Assembly: GCF_003114855.1 (NCBI RefSeq)
Contig: NZ_BFBB01000002.1
Span: 651,815 to 715,814 of the forward strand
Reading direction: 5' to 3'
Origin: Leptospira ryugenii
GTDB taxonomy: Bacteria; Spirochaetota; Leptospiria; Leptospirales; Leptospiraceae
Length of the DNA stretch: 64,000 nt
Part shown: one piece after another, positions 36,925 through 45,326 of the stretch
Layout: every line of letters begins with the position of its first letter
How positions within the stretch are numbered: position 1 is the first letter of the stretch
Program-made: the position numbers and the translations under genes
Notes under the pieces: generated by a model
What the model saw: the letters and a program-made list of their open reading frames with translations, nothing else
Told to the model about the DNA's origin: nothing
Databases searched by the model: none

Positions 36925-37535
36925 TGTCGGAAGTCTGGGACAAACACTACCAGAGGGGAAAATCAAAATTATCCTATCCTGATGAAAATTTAGTCCGTTT
37001 GCTTGCACGTATACAAACAACAAAGCCATTGGCCTTGGATTTTGGGAGCGGAAGCGGACGGCATGTACCATTACTCGAAGAGCTCGGATTCCAAGTAGAA
37101 ATTGCTGATGCCTCCCTGGTTTCTGTGGCAAATCTAAAGAATACTTTTCCAGAGGCAAAGATTTACCATACCCCAAACCCTCCCCTCCCTTTTCAGAGAG
37201 AATGCTATGGACTCATTGTATCTTGGGGAGTTTTTCATTATAACAAACGTGATGTGGCAAACCAAATGGTTAGCGAGCTCAAAGAATCATTGGTTCCCCA
37301 GGGCTATTTACTTGGCTCGGTGCGGGCAAATACGGACACTCACCTAGCGCTCCAAGATGGCAAGATGCAATTAGAAGATTTACAGGGAGGATACGCAGAA
37401 ACCTATTCAGAGGAGGAACTGCGGGGCTTACTCAGCGGTTTTGCAGATGTCCAATTGGGTTATTCAGAAAGGACTCCCCTTGGAAAATTGAATGAGAGGA
37501 TCTGCCATTGGTTTTTTTTGGCGAGGAAAGGATGA
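36924..37535 (+). CDS. SAM-dependent methyltransferase (first of a pair)
   Basis: The 203-residue protein starts at the ATG overlapping the ATP-grasp stop. Class I methyltransferase motif I is LALDFGSGSGRHVPLLEELG near residue 42, followed by VEIADASLVS and the motif IV region GLIVSWGVFHYN. Substrate unknown. It overlaps the second methyltransferase gene by 4 bases (ATGA). Confidence 0.9.
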   Translation: MSEVWDKHYQRGKSKLSYPDENLVRLLARIQTTKPLALDFGSGSGRHVPLLEELGFQVEIADASLVSVANLKNTFPEAKIYHTPNPPLPFQRECYGLIVSWGVFHYNKRDVANQMVSELKESLVPQGYLLGSVRANTDTHLALQDGKMQLEDLQGGYAETYSEEELRGLLSGFADVQLGYSERTPLGKLNERICHWFFLARKG

Positions 37536-38425
37536 ATGAGAATCTGGACTTACAAAAAGAATGCCCCATCTCAACATCGTCACCTTGTGATTGGAAGTTT
37601 TTGTATCTCTCCACTGGACAATACAAAGACCTAAGCATCTACCAATGTCGAACCTGTGGATTGCAAAGCCAATTTCCAAGACAAATCCAGAACACTCTTT
37701 ACGATGAGAATTATTACAAAGGCAAAGCAGAATACAGCTACCACGATGAAAGGCAAACAGAAAGATACCATCGATATGTCTGGAAAGCTCGCATAGAGAA
37801 CATTTTTAAACACAAATCTCTCCCCATACACTTCTTGGATGTCGGCTCCTCCTTTGGAGGATTTTTACAGCAAGCAAAAGATATGGGCTGTACGGTGCAA
37901 GGTGTCGAGATCTCAAGTTATGCGGCAACGTATTCCCAAGACCGAGGCATTCCCACATTTTGTGGAACTCTCATCGATGCAAAGTTTCCAGACCATTCCT
38001 TTGATGTGATCACAATGGTGGAAGTTATAGAGCACCTAGAACAGCCAAATCTCCATTTTGCCGAGCTAAGCCGAATCGTAAAGCCTGGAGGATTGTTGCT
38101 TTTGCAAACTGCAAATTTTGAAGGTTGGCAGGCCATACGAGAAGGTTCCTCATACCATTATTATATGCCAGGACATGTGTATTATTATTCAGAAAGCAAT
38201 TTAAAAAAGATATTGACCCAACATGGATTTACGCATTTTATCTCTTACTTTGGCGTTGATTTTTCTCTATTTGCTAAATTGAAAAAGTCTAGGGGAAATT
38301 TCAAAAAAATCTCGGACTACTTCCAATGGATACGAATTTCCTGGTACCACCTTAAGTCCAAATGGAAGAAAAATGGCAGACCATTAACGTCTAGTTTTGT
38401 TTTATACGCTTGGAAAAAAAAGTAG
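37532..38425 (+). CDS. SAM-dependent methyltransferase with N-terminal Cys cluster (second of a pair)
   Basis: The 297-residue protein starts at 37532. An N-terminal Cys-rich section (ECPIS, SPCDW, then YQCRTCGLQSQFPR) may bind zinc, as in several sugar methyltransferases. The class I core is HFLDVGSSFGGFLQQAKDMG near residue 100, VQGVEISSYAATYSQDRG, and DVITMVEVIEHLEQPNLHFA. This combination is typical of methyltransferases in polysaccharide or natural product loci. It ends six bases before the YihY gene. Confidence 0.9.
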   Translation: MNENLDLQKECPISTSSPCDWKFLYLSTGQYKDLSIYQCRTCGLQSQFPRQIQNTLYDENYYKGKAEYSYHDERQTERYHRYVWKARIENIFKHKSLPIHFLDVGSSFGGFLQQAKDMGCTVQGVEISSYAATYSQDRGIPTFCGTLIDAKFPDHSFDVITMVEVIEHLEQPNLHFAELSRIVKPGGLLLLQTANFEGWQAIREGSSYHYYMPGHVYYYSESNLKKILTQHGFTHFISYFGVDFSLFAKLKKSRGNFKKISDYFQWIRISWYHLKSKWKKNGRPLTSSFVLYAWKKK

Positions 38426-38431
38426 GTCTAT

Positions 38432-40789
38432 ATGAAAGCTGTGTTTGAAAATCCTTTCTTAGTTCGGATTACGAAGATCCCCGAGGAGAGAGGTTGGAAA
38501 CGTAAATTTGTTTTGGCACTTCGTGTGCTTCTTGTTTCTGTCCATAGGTTCAATGTAGATGATTGTTTGATGAAGGCTTCTGGTTTGGCCTACACGACTA
38601 TTGTAACTTTGGTTCCCACTCTTACCGTTGTTGTTGCCCTTCTCACCGTTGCCTCTGGTATCCAAGGCAGACAGGATGAAATCTATGATGAAGTCAATAG
38701 CTTTCTATTAAAGAATAATATCCAATTTGACATCAGTCCCTATTGGGAAACCCTTTCTGACATCATCAACACTGCCTCTCAGATTGGAGCTGTTGGGTTT
38801 ATCGTCTTTATTTTTTCAGCAACGGCAGTTTTGCGATCCCTGGAAAAGACCTTCCATTCTATCTGGAAAATCGACCTCCACAGAAGTTTCATTAGTAAAT
38901 TTGTTTTGTATTTTTTTCTCATAAGTTTTGGTCCACTGCTTTTCCTCGTAGGGAAAGGCCTCACAGACCAACTAGCAGATAGTATACGAGCACCTCACTT
39001 AAAATCCATCGTTAAGACTGAAATGGGTGAGATATGGGTTGCCGGTGAAAAAGGAAATATCGGAAGATTAAATGATCTAAAATCTAAAATAAAATTCATT
39101 CCGTACGATACAATCGATTTTGAAAACCTTCTTTGCATTGACTTCTCAGGGATTGAAAAAGGTACCTGTAAGGTTCCAAATGTTTCCAAAGAGAATTTTT
39201 TTCGGATCCGCGCACTTGGCGAGAACCTCTATGCCATGTCAGAAGAAGGAACCTTACTCATCTCAGATGACCATGGAGGTACTTGGGATATACATTCCTT
39301 CAAAAATTTAAGCATCAAGGACTTTGGCGTATCCAATGATTCGACTATTTTTATCCTCACAGAGGATACGAGAACCTTACGCTATGATATCGGTTCTGCA
39401 CTCACAGAGCTTCGACGATTCACAGAAAAGGGCATCAAACCTTTTAAGATCAGATTTTTTGGAGACAAAGATGGTTTTATCTTAGACCGAGAAGGTCGTA
39501 TTTGGAAGACAGTCGATGGAGGAACCAACTTCACCTTCCAAGTAATCTCAAAGAAATCTTTGAATGATATCTTCTTTTTAAATCGAAATGTAGGATTCGT
39601 TGTTGGTGACGATGGTGCCATTTTCAAAACAAAAGATGGAGGGAATAACTGGATAGACCTCAGCCACAAAAAGTTTTCCTATGAACGTGTTTGGGCTTTT
39701 TTATCTCCCAAAAAACAAGATTTTGATGTCTTTGTTTTGAATAACGTAGGTGAAATCATCCTCTCCGAAGATGAAGGATTGAACTGGACCATCGCCTATA
39801 AGCCTAAAGGTGGAGCAATCCTAGACTTATTGCATCTAAGGTCTGAGTCACTCATATCTGGACTCTCCTCTGATGAAAGTCCCGAAGAAGAAATAGAAGT
39901 CACCGAAACCAAAGAGGAACCAGAAACCTTAAGTAAACTCAACGCAGATATGTTGGGTATATTAGGAGTAGGCGAATACAATAAAATCATTCGCATCGAA
40001 AATGATGACAATGGAAAGCCAATTTGGAAAAAATACCAAGGGGGCTTACGTTTCTTTTCTCTCTATACACTTCTAAAATTCATAGTGCCATTTTTTGGAG
40101 TATGGATTTTCTTTGTACTTCTCTATTCCATCATTCCCAATACAAAGGTGCCTATCAAAGCTTCCTTTTTGGGTGCTGCCATCACTGGTTTGATTTTGAT
40201 ACTCTTTTTCTGGGGGTTTTTGAATATCTACATCACCTCATTTACAGAAAAGACAATGATTATCTACAAAGCACTGGCAGCGATTCCGATCTTACTTCTC
40301 ACGATTTATTCTGTTGCCTTAATCATTCTGTTTGGAGCAGAGATCACAGCAACCTTACAATTCCCAGATCGTTACCTTCTCCCCCGCCATCCTTTTGAAT
40401 CGATGGATACCTTTGTAAAACACGAACTTTACCACACGATTCGATTTCTTGGATTGGTCTATTGGGAACAGGAAACCAAAGGTAAGCTAATCCAAACCAA
40501 ACAGATCCGAAAGGACCTACTTCTTCCTGAAGCGGACATCAACCAAATCCAAACCAGATTGGAGCAAGCCCAATTGATCTCTGTTTCTGAATCAGGAGGC
40601 ATAGCGCCTGTTAAGCTGAAAGAACAACTCAGTTTATTGGAATTGTATGAAAAGACAGTTTCCGTTTCTTTTTCTGCTCCGACAGAAACAAAAGCCTCCT
40701 CAGAAACTTTGGTAAAATCTCTCGTGAGCCTCGAAGAAAAGGTCCGAGACCACTTAAAGGGAATTACAATCAAAGACCTTTCAACTTAA
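38432..40789 (+). CDS. YihY/BrkB family membrane protein with inserted Asp-box propeller
   Basis: The 785-residue protein starts with the YihY core: helix 1 with MKASGLAYTTIVTLVPTLTV, helix 2 with IFSATAVLRSLEKTFHSIW, and helix 3 with VLYFFLISFGPLLFLVGKG. After residue 185 or so a beta-rich block of about 345 residues interrupts the domain. It holds four Asp-box motifs: ISDDHGGTW, KTVDGGTNF, KTKDGGNNW and SEDEGLNW. The remaining helices resume near residue 535 (IVPFFGVWIFFVLLYSIIPN through IILFGAEITATLQFPDRY). A helical, winged-helix-like cytoplasmic tail closes the protein. If helix 3 exits the membrane, the propeller is periplasmic. Function unknown. Confidence 0.9.
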   Translation: MKAVFENPFLVRITKIPEERGWKRKFVLALRVLLVSVHRFNVDDCLMKASGLAYTTIVTLVPTLTVVVALLTVASGIQGRQDEIYDEVNSFLLKNNIQFDISPYWETLSDIINTASQIGAVGFIVFIFSATAVLRSLEKTFHSIWKIDLHRSFISKFVLYFFLISFGPLLFLVGKGLTDQLADSIRAPHLKSIVKTEMGEIWVAGEKGNIGRLNDLKSKIKFIPYDTIDFENLLCIDFSGIEKGTCKVPNVSKENFFRIRALGENLYAMSEEGTLLISDDHGGTWDIHSFKNLSIKDFGVSNDSTIFILTEDTRTLRYDIGSALTELRRFTEKGIKPFKIRFFGDKDGFILDREGRIWKTVDGGTNFTFQVISKKSLNDIFFLNRNVGFVVGDDGAIFKTKDGGNNWIDLSHKKFSYERVWAFLSPKKQDFDVFVLNNVGEIILSEDEGLNWTIAYKPKGGAILDLLHLRSESLISGLSSDESPEEEIEVTETKEEPETLSKLNADMLGILGVGEYNKIIRIENDDNGKPIWKKYQGGLRFFSLYTLLKFIVPFFGVWIFFVLLYSIIPNTKVPIKASFLGAAITGLILILFFWGFLNIYITSFTEKTMIIYKALAAIPILLLTIYSVALIILFGAEITATLQFPDRYLLPRHPFESMDTFVKHELYHTIRFLGLVYWEQETKGKLIQTKQIRKDLLLPEADINQIQTRLEQAQLISVSESGGIAPVKLKEQLSLLELYEKTVSVSFSAPTETKASSETLVKSLVSLEEKVRDHLKGITIKDLST

Positions 40790-41259
40790 GAATAGGGATT
40801 TGATCTTGATTTGGGGAGATGCACAGACATCTGTTTGTAAATCTCCTCTGCAAGGCCAAGAGATTCATTCTTTGAAATATTTTTAGCATACTCATCATAG
40901 AGCATATCTTCAAAAATCTCTTCTGCATATCCACCATCGATGAGTTTTTCTTTGTGGACGCTATTCTTCATTTCTTTGAGCATCATTTTCACAAAAACCG
41001 ATTCAAACTCTACACTCGCGTCATAAAGTTTTTTTCGATATGGATCGCTAGAAATTTCTTCTTTGATATTGAGTGGCACAGAGAGAGAGCTGGACGAAAC
41101 TTTTCCCATGAGGTCTTGTCTTTCTTTTATCAATGCCTCAAAGTTCGACTGGGTAGTGGGCTCAGAAAACTTCCCTTCTTTGGAAATACTCTTTAAGATT
41201 TGGTCTTCCCGAGATCTGGAAATCCGAGAGCTATAGTCATTGATTGAAAATATATCCAT
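40786..41259 (-). CDS. FlgJ-type flagellar rod-binding protein, no muramidase domain
   Basis: The 157-residue protein contains the rod-binding domain over about residues 60-145: KLYDASVEFESVFVKMMLKE, then GGYAEEIFEDMLYDEYAKN and the following helix. The C-terminal peptidoglycan hydrolase domain of enterobacterial FlgJ is absent, as in many other phyla. It is last in the flg operon, 8 bases after flgI, and converges on the YihY gene with a 4-base overlap. Confidence 0.88.
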   Translation of the reverse strand: MDIFSINDYSSRISRSREDQILKSISKEGKFSEPTTQSNFEALIKERQDLMGKVSSSSLSVPLNIKEEISSDPYRKKLYDASVEFESVFVKMMLKEMKNSVHKEKLIDGGYAEEIFEDMLYDEYAKNISKNESLGLAEEIYKQMSVHLPKSRSNPYS

Positions 41260-41267
41260 ACTTTAGT

Positions 41268-42347
41268 TCACTGAATGATGAGTTCAGCCTTTAGGGCTCC
41301 TTGTTTTTTCAAAGCTTCCAAGATCGAAATGATGTCTTTTGTACTTGCCCCAACTTTATTCAAAGCAGCAACAACATCTGAAACTTGGGTTGCCTCTTTG
41401 ATCATAAACACGGACTCACCTTTCTCTGATTCCGGCATAGGGAAAAAATATCTCATTTTGTTTTGGTTTGCAATTTGGAGTGTCAAACCTGATTGTGAGA
41501 CCGCTACTTCATCAATAGCGATATTGGCACCCATCACTATTGTTCCCGTCCTTTCATTGATGACAACCCTTGCAACTGATTCTGGTGTAACGGTTAAATT
41601 TTCTAGTTTTGCTAAAAACGCCAAATCTATCTTTGGTGCTTGGCCTTCCCTTGCTTGCGGAACCGGAACAATGATTTCTGTTCCCGAAATTACCTCGGGA
41701 TTGACAGATAAATTGTTTGTGATCGCTTCCACGATGGCGTTTAAAGTAGAATAGTCTCTTTCCAAGAGCGAGACCTTTATTTGGTTCACAATCGGAGGAT
41801 TATCTAAAGCCTTTTCCAAAATGGCTCCGCCTGGAATCAATCCAGTGTTAGATCCTGATTTTTTATCACCAAGGCCTTTCGATTTTTTATCTTTTCCACC
41901 AAAGATCAAAACTCCGGAAGCAACAGCAATGGTGTCCCCATTCCCGGCTTTTAAGGGCGACTGCAAAAGAACTCCACCTTCCAATGAACGTGCATCCCCC
42001 ACAGAGGAGACGATGACATCTACCTTATCGCCATTTTTGAGATTCACAGGAATGTATGCGGTGATGAGAACACTTGCTGTATTTCTAGCTTCTCGCATCG
42101 ATTTCTTTGTATTTACCCCAAGACCAGATAGATAATTTTGTAGAGCCTCTTCGGTCAGAGGATTTTTTGTATCACCGGTTCCGTTTAGTCCCACAACCAG
42201 ACCAAAACCTGTTACCTGGTTTTCTCGAATGGCATTGATTTTCGCGATATCTTTTAATTTGATCTCAACAGCAGTAAGAGAATGCACCGTAAGGAAAAAA
42301 AGGATTGTTAGACTGCGTCTTAGGTGGGTCATCGTTTGGGATTTCAT
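41268..42347 (-). CDS. flgI: Flagellar P-ring protein
   Basis: The 359-residue protein has a signal peptide and the FlgI signature sequence IKLKDIAKINAIRENQVTGF, followed by GLVVGLNGTGDTK. It continues with the typical VNLKNGDKVDVIVSSVGDAR and ends DIISILEALKKQGALKAELI. FlgI builds the periplasmic P-ring around the rod. It overlaps flgH by 4 bases. Confidence 0.96.
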   Translation of the reverse strand: MKSQTMTHLRRSLTILFFLTVHSLTAVEIKLKDIAKINAIRENQVTGFGLVVGLNGTGDTKNPLTEEALQNYLSGLGVNTKKSMREARNTASVLITAYIPVNLKNGDKVDVIVSSVGDARSLEGGVLLQSPLKAGNGDTIAVASGVLIFGGKDKKSKGLGDKKSGSNTGLIPGGAILEKALDNPPIVNQIKVSLLERDYSTLNAIVEAITNNLSVNPEVISGTEIIVPVPQAREGQAPKIDLAFLAKLENLTVTPESVARVVINERTGTIVMGANIAIDEVAVSQSGLTLQIANQNKMRYFFPMPESEKGESVFMIKEATQVSDVVAALNKVGASTKDIISILEALKKQGALKAELIIQ

Positions 42348-43075
42348 GGTTCACTCTCACCTAAGGCTCGTTTAATATTTTTTAAGATAATTTCTTGTTT
42401 TTCAGAGTCACTGAGCTCTGCCCTCTGGCTTGTTGTCCCATCGCTATTTGTTATCGTTTTCATTTGGATGTTTGGATTTCTGATTTCTTTAGGGCTTAAC
42501 GTACCAACAAAATCTATCCGTAGATTAGCGACATGGTCACTACTCACCATTCTATTTTTGTCCAAATCATTGGTAGAAACGGTTCCGGATAAACGCAGAT
42601 TGATGCTTTCTTCTCCGTAAGAAAAGGTTTTTGTACCTTCCAATTCCAGATTGCCAGATCCCGGGTCTATTCCGACAACAAGCACTGCCATTGTTCCTAA
42701 AATTTTCCCATTGGTCTTGGATTTTCCAATTTTTGCTCTCATATAGGTGCTGTTGCTGGTATAGGCAGGTAAATCAGGGACTAATTTTTTATCGGGAACG
42801 GTTTTGGTATCCTGGTCAAAGGTTGCTTTGTAGTCTGATTCGTATTCGACCTTCAAAGAAGATTTCAATACGACCTTAATGACTGTACCTGGAGAGATCA
42901 TCTTTTGGTAAGAATACGGATCTTTGTCTCTCCATAGCGATTCTGCATTCAATGCATTTGCGTGAGTTCTGCCATTTTTGAAATGGATAAAAAAATCTGG
43001 AAATAAGCTGACAAGGCTTACCAAGACAACATAGCAAACCTTAAATCGCAATAAGGATCTATACCAAGTGGACAT
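42344..43075 (-). CDS. flgH: Flagellar L-ring protein, apparently without a lipobox
   Basis: The 243-residue protein carries FlgH features: ESLWRDKDPYSYQKMISPGT with GTVIKVVL, LAVLVVGIDPGSGNLELEG-type segments, and the INLRLSGTVSTNDLDKNRMV stretch. E. coli FlgH is an outer-membrane lipoprotein. Here the only N-terminal Cys (residue 14) precedes the hydrophobic segment rather than following it, so lipidation looks unlikely. TGATG overlap with flgA. Confidence 0.93.
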   Translation of the reverse strand: MSTWYRSLLRFKVCYVVLVSLVSLFPDFFIHFKNGRTHANALNAESLWRDKDPYSYQKMISPGTVIKVVLKSSLKVEYESDYKATFDQDTKTVPDKKLVPDLPAYTSNSTYMRAKIGKSKTNGKILGTMAVLVVGIDPGSGNLELEGTKTFSYGEESINLRLSGTVSTNDLDKNRMVSSDHVANLRIDFVGTLSPKEIRNPNIQMKTITNSDGTTSQRAELSDSEKQEIILKNIKRALGESEP

Positions 43076-44004
43076 CAGACCTCACTCAAAATACAAACAC
43101 CAGGTGATTGTACTGTCCCTTTGATTTTCGATTGGGAAGAGAGATTTAATAACAATATTTTGTCGCCTTCATTGCCAGATTCCAGGGCTCTCGTTTTTAT
43201 TTTTAAATATAAAGAGCCTATGGTGTATACAAGTTGTACTTCCTGACCTCTCTCAACCATGTGAAGAGAGCGTGTCTGTTTTTTTTGTAGCGGCACTCCC
43301 GAAGCAAGTGCAATTAATGCTGTTTTGCCAATGGGAGATTCTTCTTCATACTCGATACGATTATCCGAAGTGAAAAAACTTTTTCTTTCTACATCCGTAT
43401 CCTGTAGTACTGTCTTTGCCTCGATTTCCTTCACCGTAAACCAAGCTTCTTTTTTTTCTTCGATTACAAATGGGATGTGAAGGCTGTGTACGACTCGTCC
43501 TTTCCATATCAAGTCCAAAGGGAAAATACGCTTTCCAGCATGGAGCCTTGTACTCCCTCGACGCCATTGGAAACTTACGGATTCTTTTGGCATCTTTAGG
43601 CTTGGAAGTTCCGAGTAAAAGCGAAACTTCCCATCTAAGGAAGGACCATTGGCTTCTAGATGTGATAACAAAGAAGTTGTGAGGTCGCTAGCCTTCCATT
43701 CCTCTACCATTGGTAAAACTATGGTTTTTCCAGAGCGAAAGGATGCTATGTTTGCATCGACCGAACCTTCTTTGAGTAAGATATCGTTCAACTCATCTGA
43801 AGTAAGTTCAAAAGGAGCAGCTGCATTCTGCTTTATGATAAGATCTTTTCCTTTCCAATCAGTTACTAAATGAGAGAGTTTGAGTTCACCAGTGGCCAGA
43901 ATAGTTTTTGGTTTTAAAAATAAACTTTGTTTTGTTTTTACTTCCTCGCAAAAAAGCGAAACATAGAAAGAAGAAAATAGTAAAGCAAAACAAAACGTAC
44001 GCAT
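43075..44004 (-). CDS. flgA: Flagellar P-ring assembly chaperone
   Basis: The 309-residue protein has a signal peptide (MRTFCFALLFSSFYVSLFC). The C-terminal half is the SAF/FlgA module with VHSLHIPFVIEEKKEAWF, then KTVLQDTDVERKSFF and GKTALIALASGVPLQKKQTR. FlgA helps FlgI assemble in the periplasm. The N-terminal half is longer than in enterobacteria. It starts two bases after the flgG stop. Confidence 0.88.
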   Translation of the reverse strand: MRTFCFALLFSSFYVSLFCEEVKTKQSLFLKPKTILATGELKLSHLVTDWKGKDLIIKQNAAAPFELTSDELNDILLKEGSVDANIASFRSGKTIVLPMVEEWKASDLTTSLLSHLEANGPSLDGKFRFYSELPSLKMPKESVSFQWRRGSTRLHAGKRIFPLDLIWKGRVVHSLHIPFVIEEKKEAWFTVKEIEAKTVLQDTDVERKSFFTSDNRIEYEEESPIGKTALIALASGVPLQKKQTRSLHMVERGQEVQLVYTIGSLYLKIKTRALESGNEGDKILLLNLSSQSKIKGTVQSPGVCILSEV

Positions 44005-44006
44005 CT

Positions 44007-44804
44007 TTAACGTTTCAAACCTATTGCCGTAGAAAGCATGTTATCTGATGTTTGAATTGTTTTGGAATTGGATTCGTATGCTCTTTGTGCTACAATCATA
44101 TTTACCATTTCCTCAACGATTTTTACGTTACTCATTTCCAAAAACCCTTGCAAGACTGATCCGTAACCTTCCTGCCCAGGCATTCCTGGAATCTCAGGGC
44201 CAGAGGCCACTGTCTCACGAAAAAGGTTTTTACCAACTGCTTGCAATCCCGCAGGATTGACGAAGCGATACAACTCTAGCTGACCAATGGTTGTTGGTCG
44301 AATATCGTTACCGATCTTGACCGTAACCTCGCCCTCTTCTGATATCATCAAAGTATTTAAAATGGCATTTTCTGGAAGGATGATGGGAGGCTCTAAGAGA
44401 TACCCATTGGAAGTCACTACTTGTTGGTTGGAATCAATCTTAAAAGATCCATCTCGTGTGAAGGAAAAAGTTCCATCTGGCATTTGGATTTTAAAAAAGC
44501 CCATCTCTCCCGTAAGCGCTAAATCCAATTTGTTTCCTGTAGCTTGGAAGGAACCTATCTCAAATAACTTTTGTGTGGCAGCGGTTTTTACACCATGCCC
44601 TACATTCACACCCGTCGGAATTTCAGAAACAGCAGAAGCAGGTGTTCCTGCCAAAACTTGGTGTTGGTAGACAAGATCTTCAAAATCGACACGGTTCTTT
44701 TTGAATCCTGTTGTGTTCACGTTTGCTAGGTTGTTTGCAACCGTATCAATGTGAAATTGCTGGGCGATCATGCCTGTGGCGCCTGTCCAAAGTGATCTCA
44801 TCAT
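44007..44804 (-). CDS. flgG: Flagellar distal rod protein
   Basis: The 265-residue protein has the FlgG termini MMRSLWTGATGMIAQQFHID and [20 protein letters not shown], and C-terminal MIVAQRAYESNSKTIQTSDN. It also has the FlgG-specific FEDLVYQ sequence and GVKTAATQKLFEIGSFQAT. Length is exactly typical. It leads the flgG-A-H-I-J operon, which has a sigma-28 type promoter at 44828-44854. Confidence 0.95.
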   Translation of the reverse strand: MMRSLWTGATGMIAQQFHIDTVANNLANVNTTGFKKNRVDFEDLVYQHQVLAGTPASAVSEIPTGVNVGHGVKTAATQKLFEIGSFQATGNKLDLALTGEMGFFKIQMPDGTFSFTRDGSFKIDSNQQVVTSNGYLLEPPIILPENAILNTLMISEEGEVTVKIGNDIRPTTIGQLELYRFVNPAGLQAVGKNLFRETVASGPEIPGMPGQEGYGSVLQGFLEMSNVKIVEEMVNMIVAQRAYESNSKTIQTSDNMLSTAIGLKR

Positions 44805-44827
44805 AAGATAGTCCCTCTCTAGGCAAT

Positions 44828-44854
44828 CTATCGACTAAAATGAGAAAAACGTTA
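44828..44854 (-). promoter_or_regulatory. Sigma-28 (FliA) type promoter of the flgG operon
   Basis: On the minus strand TAACGTTT (44854-44847) is followed after exactly 11 bases by GTCGATAG (44835-44828). The flagellar sigma consensus is TAAAGTTT-11-GCCGATAA, giving matches of 7 of 8 and 6 of 8 with exact spacing. Transcription would start about 18 bases before the flgG ATG. Confidence 0.65.
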
Positions 44855-44891
44855 TGCTCTTTTTCTATGTTTATGTCTTTTCTATTCGGTA

Positions 44892-45326
44892 CTAGCCGGT
44901 GCTGCCAAAGCCTAGGTCACCACGCGTTGTTTCGTCCAAATTCTCTTTCCAGACAAAGTGGGCAGTTTCTACCCGTTTGAAGAGAATTTGAGCGATTCGA
45001 GTCCCAGAAGTTAAAACAAAATCCTCATCACCCAGATTTAAAAGTGGGATAAAGATTTCCCCGCGGTAATCTGAATCGATAGTACCAGGTGCATTGGGCA
45101 TCAATATGCGATTTTTGGTGGAAAAACCTGACCTTGGGCGCACCTCTCCTTCATAACCCATAGGGATAGAAAGTGCAATGCCCGTAGGGACTAGGACAAC
45201 CTTTCCTAGAGGCAAAAGTAAATCCCCTCGCGTCGCCGAGGCTAAATCAAAGCCACAAGCCCCCTCAGTTTTTTTTTCAGGAGGTGTAATCCCTGCTCGT
45301 AATGCTTTGATCCCAATCTCTATCAT
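44892..45326 (-). CDS. dut: Deoxyuridine 5-prime-triphosphate nucleotidohydrolase
   Basis: The 144-residue trimeric dUTPase shows its motifs in order: GFDLAS, then VRPRSGFSTKN, NAPGTIDSDYRGEIFIPLLN, GTRIAQILF and the C-terminal P-loop-like RGDLGFGSTG. It removes dUTP to prevent uracil in DNA and makes dUMP for thymidylate. It overlaps the M16 peptidase gene by 4 bases and is the last gene of the rimP-to-dut run. Confidence 0.96.
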   Translation of the reverse strand: MIEIGIKALRAGITPPEKKTEGACGFDLASATRGDLLLPLGKVVLVPTGIALSIPMGYEGEVRPRSGFSTKNRILMPNAPGTIDSDYRGEIFIPLLNLGDEDFVLTSGTRIAQILFKRVETAHFVWKENLDETTRGDLGFGSTG

